Of a stretch of DNA of 5,399 nucleotides, positions 1 to 4,147 are shown piece by piece. The stretch spans positions 1-5,399 of the forward strand of contig JAUVRU010000188.1 in the NCBI GenBank assembly GCA_030597485.1, read 5' to 3'. The DNA is from Anaerolineae bacterium. GTDB taxonomy: Bacteria; Chloroflexota; Anaerolineae; 4572-78; NAK82. The position numbers were made by a program, and so were the translations under genes. The notes beneath the pieces were generated by a model. That model saw nothing but the letters and a program-made list of their open reading frames with translations, made no database searches and was not told the DNA's origin. Numbering within the stretch: position 1 is the stretch's first letter; every line of letters starts with the position of its first letter.

Positions 1-71
1 CGGGGGCAAATCATGTCACAACAGTTCCACCACCATTCCAACGACACAAGCACTGTGGATACTGAAAGAAA

Positions 72-77
72 GGGAGG
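72..77 (+). promoter_or_regulatory. Ribosome binding site that decides the protease-like gene start
   Basis: GGGAGG lies 7 nt before the ATG at 85. The upstream in-frame ATG at 13 has no comparable purine-rich site and would add 24 polar residues in front of a clean signal peptide. This supports ATG 85 as the start. Confidence 0.75.
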
Positions 78-84
78 CAGAGTC

Positions 85-780
85 ATGAGAACGCACAGAC
101 TTCTGTTGCCGCTGCTGATGGGCACCTTGATCGCGTTGGGCATGTTGATGATGCTCGGCCAGGTCAGCGAGGTGGCAGCCGACGAGCCGCAGGAGGTGAG
201 CGGCAACAACTGGTATTGGAAGGATGGGGGCTGGGCCGACTATGCCCCCAGCGGTGTGCCTGATTTTGATCAGAAGCAGAATCCCTGGGACAATCCCCCA
301 CTCTCGGGGAAGTGGAGCTACTGCGGCCCGGTGGCGGCCGCCAATTCCGTCTGGTGGTTCGGTTCTGTGTTCGAGCCATATCCCCAGCCTCCACCTATCG
401 TGAACGACAACTACTATCTGGTCACGCCATATGGCACCTATGATGATCACGATCCGCAAAACGTGGGTGGTATGGGGCCGCTTGGGTTGGTGGACCACCT
501 GGCCTGCTACTTCGACACCGACGGGAAGGTCTCTGGCACCTCGGTCAAGGGCACCGAGGTCCACACCATGTCGTATGGCTTGCAGTGGTATCTGTACAAC
601 GATCCTGATCCAGCCAACCCCTGCTACGTCCCTAACCGGGCTTACAATTCGCACGGCGGCAGTTGGTACGACGACTATCACGTCCAGCTGGTCAAGAAGC
701 CCACCTGGGAATGGGTGGTGGAGGAGGTGGAGCGCAGCGAGGACGTCATCCTGCTGCTGGGCATCTGGCAAGATATATGA
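85..780 (+). CDS. Exported C39-like/papain-fold cysteine peptidase domain, N-terminal part, ended by premature TGA
   Basis: Numbering is from ATG 85. Residues 1-32 form a Sec signal peptide (MRTHR, then a Leu/Met-rich core) with a likely cleavage after V-A-A32. The mature part starts with an aromatic-rich segment and carries YCGPVAAANS with Cys80, the usual context of a papain-fold/C39-like nucleophile. Motifs LVTPYGTYDDH and KGTEVHTM recur in the downstream domain. Translation stops at TGA 778-780 (codon 232), ten residues before the His expected to pair with Cys80. The same frame continues without a shift into GHYVTVAGIN (His242) and LSDP (Asp260). The 231-residue product would therefore have the nucleophile but not the rest of the triad and is probably inactive. 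Substrate is unknown. The family assignment is from motif layout only; the existence of the reading frame is much surer than the enzymatic role. Confidence 0.7.
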   Translation: MRTHRLLLPLLMGTLIALGMLMMLGQVSEVAADEPQEVSGNNWYWKDGGWADYAPSGVPDFDQKQNPWDNPPLSGKWSYCGPVAAANSVWWFGSVFEPYPQPPPIVNDNYYLVTPYGTYDDHDPQNVGGMGPLGLVDHLACYFDTDGKVSGTSVKGTEVHTMSYGLQWYLYNDPDPANPCYVPNRAYNSHGGSWYDDYHVQLVKKPTWEWVVEEVERSEDVILLLGIWQDI

Positions 781-903
781 GGACCCGGTTGGACCCGCGT
801 TGCGGGTCATTATGTAACCGTCGCCGGCATCAACGCGACTGGTCTCCAAATTGCGCTCAGCGATCCGTTCCGCGACAACGCCGCGGTAACGGGGGCAGGG
901 CGG
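781..903 (+). other. In-frame continuation of the peptidase domain between the TGA and the next ATG
   Basis: Codons from 781 read GPGWTRVAGHYVTVAGIN and then IALSDPFRDNAA, in the same frame as the upstream gene. They align without gaps to GTWERKGGHWVNLAGVN and LSDPALNNAA of the second domain. It contains His242 (808-810) and Asp260 (862-864), so it is peptidase coding sequence and not an intergenic spacer. No good ribosome binding site or start codon is visible here. Confidence 0.75.
792..808 (+). other. 7-bp hairpin just downstream of the in-frame TGA (SECIS-like geometry)
   Basis: GACCCGC and GCGGGTC pair perfectly around a GTT loop at 799-801, 18 nt after the TGA. Bacterial SECIS elements have an apical loop about 16-37 nt after the UGA with a G in its first two positions, and this hairpin meets those loose criteria. 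In GC-rich DNA a 7-bp stem can arise by chance, and the stem overlaps the conserved R-V-A-G-H codons. Real as a potential structure, speculative as a recoding signal. Confidence 0.25.
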
Positions 904-2517
904 ATGCTCGACGGCAGCATTATCATTCCTCACCCACACGCCCCACATCCGGCCAATATCCACAATGACGCCGGCAACGTCTCCCACGATATCTACACCG
1001 TGAACCTCAGTGCAGCCAGCCCGGGCGGCCTGTGGGAGATCAAAGATTATCCCTATAACCTCACCGCGTGCCCATTCGCCAGGCAGAACTGCCCGGAGGA
1101 GCTCAAGGGCGACCAGGGCGATTGTGTCCCAGCACTCCTGGATTATTTCGTCGAGGTGGAGTACGCCATCGCCATGTCACCTTTCTACTGGAAGCCGGGC
1201 GGCGAGGGGGTCTACATGTGGTGGGGAGGTGAATGGATTTGGGAGGGGTGGTGGTATGAGGACGACGGCGACAGCTGCCTGCCCGACTTCTGGTGGGAAC
1301 TGGGGGCCTGGGGCGCCTACGATGGCCCGGTGGCGGTAGCTAACTCGCTATGGTGGTTCGACTCCAAGGCGGAAACGCTGGTGACTGGTGGCTCGCCCAC
1401 GCCACCTCCGGATATCAGCGACCACTATGACCTGGTCACCGCCTACGGGGGTTGGGACGACCACGCTACCTCCAACACTATTCCCTTCATCGAGGACCTG
1501 GCCCAGAACTACCTGAACACCAACACCAGCGGCAAAGGCACCAGCCGGGCCGACATGACCGCTGGCATCAGCAGCTATCTGCAGGCCAAGGGCGTGGCCG
1601 GCGACTTCTACACCAAAACCCAGGAAGCGCCCTCGTTCGGCTGGGTGGCCAATGAGGTGCTTATCAGCGAGGACGTGATCGTGCTGCTGGGCTTCTACGA
1701 GGAACTTGTTAGCGGAACTTGGGAGCGCAAGGGGGGGCACTGGGTCAACCTGGCCGGGGTGAACCGGCCGAACCAGTTGGTCGGCCTCAGCGATCCTGCT
1801 CTCAACAATGCCGCCCAAGAATCAATTTCTGGCGCCTTGTATCTGGGGCGGGTCTTCCCGCCGGAACTCCTGGGAACGAATTTCACCGCCCAGCAGGCGG
1901 ACCCCCAGGTAATCAGCCACGACATCTACCAGGTGAACACCGGCGGCGTGCCAGCAGGAGCCCAGTGGGAGCTGCCGGGCTACCCGGTCACAGATGTGCT
2001 CAACGACTTCATCGGGCTGAACGAGGGTGGCAAAGCCGTCGATAACTGGGGCCACAACTTTGCCACCGTGGCGGAATGGGCCATCGGCGTCTCACCCTAT
2101 TCTGACCTGGTCATCACCAAGACGGCCGTGGTGACCGAGGTCGTCGTCGGAGACCCTGTCACCTTTGTTCTGGAGTACGCCAACACTGGCCTGGCGGCCG
2201 CTGACAGCGTCACCATTGCTGACATGTTGCCCCCCCACCACCTGACTGACATCGCCTACACTTCCTATCCACCCGTCTCAGCTACCTCGGGCATCACCTA
2301 CGTCTGGACGATCCCCAGGCTGAGCTACGGTCAGGGTGGCGTCATCACCATCACCGCCAAGGCACTGGTGGCCACAACCCTGACTAACACGGCCTATATC
2401 ACCGGCCTCAATGCGATCGGAGGTCCCACGCCGGACGGAAACCCGGCCAACAACTTGGCAATAGTGGTCGGCTATATCCATTCCGGCCTCCACCTGCCGG
2501 TGATTATGAGGAACTAG
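904..2517 (+). CDS. Rest of the exported protein: end of domain 1, inactive second peptidase-like domain, DUF11 domain, LPVIMRN tail
   Basis: The ATG at 904 is only the first Met after the TGA. It sits inside the conserved domain, has no signal peptide and only a poor ribosome site, so independent translation is doubtful. In full-length numbering, the end of domain 1 (SHDIYTVN, then EYAIAMSPF) runs to about residue 372. A Trp-rich segment then opens domain 2, which copies domain 1: AYDGPVAVANSLWWF, DHYDLVTAYGGWDDH, GHWVNLAGV (His552), LSDP (Asp570), SHDIYQVN and EWAIGVSPY. Asp413 (1321-1323) replaces the nucleophilic Cys. From about residue 672 (SDLVITKTAVV) comes a DUF11-type beta-sandwich repeat with the hallmark PDGNPANN near its end. 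The last residues, LHLPVIMRN, resemble the short tail common on Chloroflexota surface proteins. The likely role of the C-terminal part is extracellular display or spacing. Stop is TAG 2515-2517. Confidence 0.7.
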   Translation: MLDGSIIIPHPHAPHPANIHNDAGNVSHDIYTVNLSAASPGGLWEIKDYPYNLTACPFARQNCPEELKGDQGDCVPALLDYFVEVEYAIAMSPFYWKPGGEGVYMWWGGEWIWEGWWYEDDGDSCLPDFWWELGAWGAYDGPVAVANSLWWFDSKAETLVTGGSPTPPPDISDHYDLVTAYGGWDDHATSNTIPFIEDLAQNYLNTNTSGKGTSRADMTAGISSYLQAKGVAGDFYTKTQEAPSFGWVANEVLISEDVIVLLGFYEELVSGTWERKGGHWVNLAGVNRPNQLVGLSDPALNNAAQESISGALYLGRVFPPELLGTNFTAQQADPQVISHDIYQVNTGGVPAGAQWELPGYPVTDVLNDFIGLNEGGKAVDNWGHNFATVAEWAIGVSPYSDLVITKTAVVTEVVVGDPVTFVLEYANTGLAAADSVTIADMLPPHHLTDIAYTSYPPVSATSGITYVWTIPRLSYGQGGVITITAKALVATTLTNTAYITGLNAIGGPTPDGNPANNLAIVVGYIHSGLHLPVIMRN

Positions 2518-2550
2518 GGCAGAATCGCGCACCTTCAGAAGAGGGGAAGT

Positions 2551-2579
2551 CTGGGTCCCAAACCCAGTTTGGGACCCAG
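2551..2579. repeat. Perfect 12-bp inverted repeat after the protease-like gene
   Basis: CTGGGTCCCAAA (2551-2562) and TTTGGGACCCAG (2568-2579) are exact reverse complements around a 5-nt spacer, CCCAG. No T-run follows on the plus strand, so it is not a classical intrinsic terminator alone. It may act with the next hairpin or be a dispersed palindrome. Confidence 0.7.
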
Positions 2580-2596
2580 CAGTCGGCGTGGAACGC

Positions 2597-2632
2597 AGAC
2601 TTCCGAAGTCTCCGAGACTTCGGAAGTCTTTT
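2597..2632 (+). terminator. Intrinsic terminator-like hairpin, 15-bp perfect stem followed by TTTT
   Basis: Arms AGACTTCCGAAGTCT (2597-2611) and AGACTTCGGAAGTCT (2615-2629) pair perfectly around CCG and run into TTTT at 2629-2632. Position and T-run fit termination of the plus-strand gene ending at 2517. Each arm is itself nearly palindromic (ACTTC-N-GAAGT), so the element contains four alternating ACTTC/GAAGT half sites. A further GAAGTCT stands at 2546-2552. This suggests a multicopy palindromic element recruited as a terminator. Confidence 0.6.
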
Positions 2633-2670
2633 CTTCACCGTGGGGATCGGAGGGTGAGGAAAGTCGCTGC

Positions 2671-2702
2671 CCGTGGCCGCCCGAGCCAAGACGCGGCCAT
2701 GG
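2671..2702 (-). terminator. Weak terminator or hairpin directly after the lipoprotein gene
   Basis: CCGTGGCCGC (2671-2680) and GCGGCCATGG (2693-2702) pair over 10 bp with one mismatch (a perfect 7-bp GC core), 12-nt loop, immediately downstream of the minus-strand stop at 2703. On the minus strand only a short CTTTCC follows, not a T-run, so termination strength is uncertain. Confidence 0.3.
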
Positions 2703-3314
2703 TCAATCGGCACAGCGCTGGAATGCTGGCAGGTGTTTCTCCTGTGATGCTCGTTGGAGTGAACGGAAGACGGTCAGGATATCGTCACGCTCGGTAGTGG
2801 CGAATAAATCGTCGTAGAGCGCTGCGTTGGCAATCTCCGCCTCCACGCCACCAGCGCAGGCTTCCCCTACGCTGGCAAATCCAGGCACGCTACCGACCCA
2901 CGGATTGTCCGGAATCGGTACGTCGTATGCCCGGAACAGAGACAACAGGGAATCAATATGTTTGGCCTCCGCCTGTATGATGTTCACGAAGGGACGAATT
3001 TGGCCGAAGTCCTTGATAACCTGATCGTAGACTGCCCAGGCATAGTATTCATCGTTCAACGCCAGCAGCAATCCCTCGATTTCTTGTTGATCCAGAGCCC
3101 CACTGTATTGGTTGGCATCTGCCTCGCAGATAGGACATTCCTCAGCCGCGGAAGAAGCTTCCGCTGGGGTAGGGCCAACGGTCGGCGACGCAGCTTCCGT
3201 TGGGGCAGGGCCAGCGGTCGGTGACGCAGCTTCCGCTGGCGCAGTGCCAACGGCCGGTGACGCACACGCGACCAGGGACAGGAGAACGCCTACAAGTAGC
3301 ACCATCTTTTTCAT
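2703..3314 (-). CDS. Ferritin-like DUF2202 lipoprotein with a Pro/Ala/Thr repeat linker
   Basis: The 203-residue product starts MKKMVLLVGVLLSLVAC. It is a lipoprotein signal with lipobox L14-V-A-C17, so it should be lipid-anchored on the outer face of the membrane. Residues 18-57 are a low-complexity linker of 12-residue repeats (SPTxGPxPxEAA) encoded by a 36-bp tandem repeat. A C60-P-I-C63 pair precedes the domain. Residues about 74-201 match the four-helix DUF2202 ferritin-like pattern: E89 in helix 1, E116-x-x-H119 in helix 2, E160 in helix 3, and E192/H194 in the closing AS-x-x-x-HL-x-AF motif. These are candidate di-iron ligands. The family's biochemical function is not established; oxidase, peroxide-scavenging or iron-handling roles are inference. 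GAGGT lies 8-9 nt before the ATG. The gene is convergent with the protease-like gene and appears monocistronic. Stop is TGA. Confidence 0.88.
   Translation of the reverse strand: MKKMVLLVGVLLSLVACASPAVGTAPAEAASPTAGPAPTEAASPTVGPTPAEASSAAEECPICEADANQYSGALDQQEIEGLLLALNDEYYAWAVYDQVIKDFGQIRPFVNIIQAEAKHIDSLLSLFRAYDVPIPDNPWVGSVPGFASVGEACAGGVEAEIANAALYDDLFATTERDDILTVFRSLQRASQEKHLPAFQRCAD
3157..3264. repeat. Three 36-bp tandem repeats inside the lipoprotein linker
   Basis: Units 3157-3192, 3193-3228 and 3229-3264 each begin GCTTCCG and end GACGCA on the plus strand. The first two differ at 4 of 36 positions. The period is a multiple of three, so copy-number changes keep the frame and only alter the length of the linker between lipid anchor and ferritin-like domain. 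Confidence 0.9.
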
Positions 3315-3322
3315 TTGACAAG

Positions 3323-3327
3323 ACCTC
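3323..3327 (-). promoter_or_regulatory. Ribosome binding site of the DUF2202 lipoprotein gene
   Basis: On the minus strand GAGGT stands 8 nt before the ATG at 3314-3312, ordinary Shine-Dalgarno spacing. It supports this Met as the start, in agreement with the MKK signal-peptide beginning. Confidence 0.65.
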
Positions 3328-3416
3328 GTTTCTTGGGCCGATCAGAACACGTGGCGACCATCGCTTCTCAATGTGGGTTCGCTGTCAGACGTGTCCTGGG
3401 CCGAATTCTTCCTATG

Positions 3417-3425
3417 AGTATAGCA
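3417..3425 (-). promoter_or_regulatory. Extended -10 promoter candidate for the lipoprotein gene
   Basis: The minus strand reads TGCTATACT, an extended -10 (TGnTATAAT-like), about 103 nt before the start codon. No acceptable -35 hexamer is seen 16-18 nt upstream (the sequence there is about ATACTC). The promoter would therefore depend on the extended -10 or on an activator bound to the TTCACC repeats just upstream. Confidence 0.35.
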
Positions 3426-3470
3426 GGTGAAGGTGAACAGAGTATGCCCAACCGGTGAAGATTCTGTGAA
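3426..3470 (-). promoter_or_regulatory. Phased TTCACC direct repeats, possible response-regulator operator
   Basis: On the minus strand TTCACA/TTCACC motifs lie at plus positions 3465-3470, 3454-3459, 3432-3437 and 3426-3431. Start-to-start distances are 11, 22 and 6 bp. Direct repeats at 11-bp multiples upstream of a promoter lacking a -35 are the arrangement used by OmpR/PhoB-family regulators. The regulator is unknown. Confidence 0.3.
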
Positions 3471-3697
3471 GAAGTGCTCACCGTGCTCTCTTCCCCGCCT
3501 CCATCTCCCAGCGCTATCGGGTGACGGCCGCGGAGGCAGGATACGTGCCCACAGCCATGCAGTCGGCATGATACGTGCTGAACGCGGGCGTGACGCTTCA
3601 GGCTGAGGTGGCGCCGCCGATGGGGAGTGAACACTACCGGGTGAGCGGGACCGTGCTGCGTCGGGTCTACCTCCCGCTGGTGGTCAAGACTCCATAG
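3470..3697 (+). pseudogene. Decayed 3' end of a secreted protein with a YLPLVVK tail
   Basis: Frame 2 reads QRYRVTAAEAGYVPTA, then TGA at 3569-3571, then YVLNAGVTLQAEVAPPMG, HYRVSGTVLRR and finally VYLPLVVKTP before TAG 3695-3697. The 'YRVTAxxAGYxP...VxLNAGVTLxAEV' pattern resembles the end of a carboxypeptidase-regulatory-like or Ig-like beta-sandwich domain. The final YLPLVVK matches the tail type of the protease-like gene (LPVIMRN). There is no start codon or ribosome site, and further stops lie upstream at 3428, 3434 and 3467, so only a C-terminal fragment survives. The coding interpretation rests on the tail and the domain-like pattern; a chance open stretch is possible. Confidence 0.45.
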
Positions 3698-3698
3698 C

Positions 3699-3716
3699 GG
3701 GTGGGCGAAACCACCC
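3699..3716. repeat. Small hairpin after the pseudogene stop
   Basis: GGGTGG (3699-3704) and CCACCC (3711-3716) enclose GCGAAA, starting two bases after the TAG at 3695-3697. It may be a remnant terminator of the lost gene; no T-run follows. Confidence 0.35.
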
Positions 3717-3723
3717 CCGGCTG

Positions 3724-3782
3724 AAGCCTCGAATCCAGCTGGCATGTCACACCCCAGAAGCTCCAACAAGGAAACGAGGCTT
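3724..3782. repeat. Imperfect inverted repeat of 13 bp with 33-nt spacer
   Basis: AAGCCTCGAATCC (3724-3736) and GGAAACGAGGCTT (3770-3782) are complementary at 11 of 13 positions, including an exact 8-bp outer part. The spacer has no open frame of note. This could be a dispersed hairpin element or an end of a small mobile element. Confidence 0.4.
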
Positions 3783-3880
3783 TGGCCGGCCTGGTGGTGC
3801 CGTGTCCAGGCCCATCAGGCTGAGATTGACAGCAGCATTGCCTTCGAGGATGAATTGGCTCAGCCAGGTGGGGTGTGTTC
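3783..3880. other. Spacer with no supported gene
   Basis: About 100 bases between two repeat blocks. A minus-strand open frame (3747-3983) runs through it, but it has no ribosome site and its first part is translated from the adjacent nCACnAAG repeat, so I do not call it a gene. Confidence 0.5.
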
Positions 3881-3883
3881 TAA

Positions 3884-4084
3884 CCACCAAGACACAAAGA
3901 CACGAAGGCTTTGAGATACACGCGCACTTTGGTAGTAACTTCTTCATCTCTTTTCGTGGAGCGTGTTTGAAATCCACCACCAAGGCACTAAGACACCAAG
4001 AGAGTACTAGGAAATCCTTGCTGCCTTGGTGGTTGATGCTCTATGCTTTTCAGACACCCTCTTAGTGTCTTTGTGTCTTCGTGG
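3884..4084. repeat. Cluster of nCACnAAG 8-bp-unit repeats in nested direct and inverted copies
   Basis: Three 24-bp copies, each three 8-mers of form nCACnAAG: A at 3884-3907, B at 3977-4000 (same orientation, 21/24 identical to A), and C at 4061-4084 (inverted, 22/24 identical to A). A shorter inverted copy D at 4022-4033 pairs over 12 bp with the start of B (3976-3987). Order A-B-D'-C' gives two nested stems, A with C' and B with D'. Simple-sequence repeats starting CCACCAAG are, from memory, recurrent in intergenic regions of environmental bacterial genomes; their function is not known to me. It lies downstream of the glycosyltransferase gene's 3' end. Confidence 0.8.
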
Positions 4085-4147
4085 CAAAAGCTGAAGTATG
4101 ACCTGAACGGTTACCTCATACCAAGCGTTGAAGGCTTGAACCCAAGG

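Larger units (their letters stand above)
85..2517 (+). pseudogene. Composite: one 810-codon secreted two-domain peptidase-like gene interrupted by TGA at 778-780
   Basis: Both parts share one frame, and the domain-1/domain-2 alignment crosses the TGA with no gap: LLLGIWQDI, stop, GPGW against VLLGFYEELVSGTW. The stop replaces exactly one residue (Val in domain 2). This fits a single nonsense substitution, or a sequencing error, in an otherwise intact gene. No other frame-disrupting change is visible through 2517, so the break is recent, tolerated, or bypassed. Readthrough or selenocysteine insertion are less likely alternatives. TGA is unlikely to be generally reassigned, because the other two genes here also end in TGA. 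Confidence 0.65.

Noticed and set aside
13..84. Earlier ATG at 13 as start of the protease-like gene
   Set aside because: It adds a polar His/Thr-rich stretch before the signal peptide, and the good ribosome site is before ATG 85.
778..780. General reassignment of TGA to Trp or Gly in this organism
   Set aside because: The lipoprotein and the glycosyltransferase genes both end in TGA at natural family lengths, and TGG is used freely for Trp.
16..987. Long minus-strand open frame of 323 codons across the protease-like gene
   Set aside because: It is antisense to a frame with clear signal peptide and duplicated domain motifs. Its product is a His/Arg/Val-rich shadow with no domain pattern.
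3368..3769. Minus-strand 133-codon open frame
   Set aside because: It overlaps the promoter region and the remnant gene, is rich in His/Arg with no domain, and has no ribosome site.
3747..3983. Minus-strand 78-codon open frame
   Set aside because: It starts near repeat B and reads through repeat A, without a ribosome site. The segment GLDTAPPGRPKPRF is curious but not recognised as a protein family.
3884..4084. CRISPR array
   Set aside because: Copies are few, inconsistently oriented, internally periodic at 8 bp and spaced irregularly (69 and 60 bp gaps); no cas gene is near.
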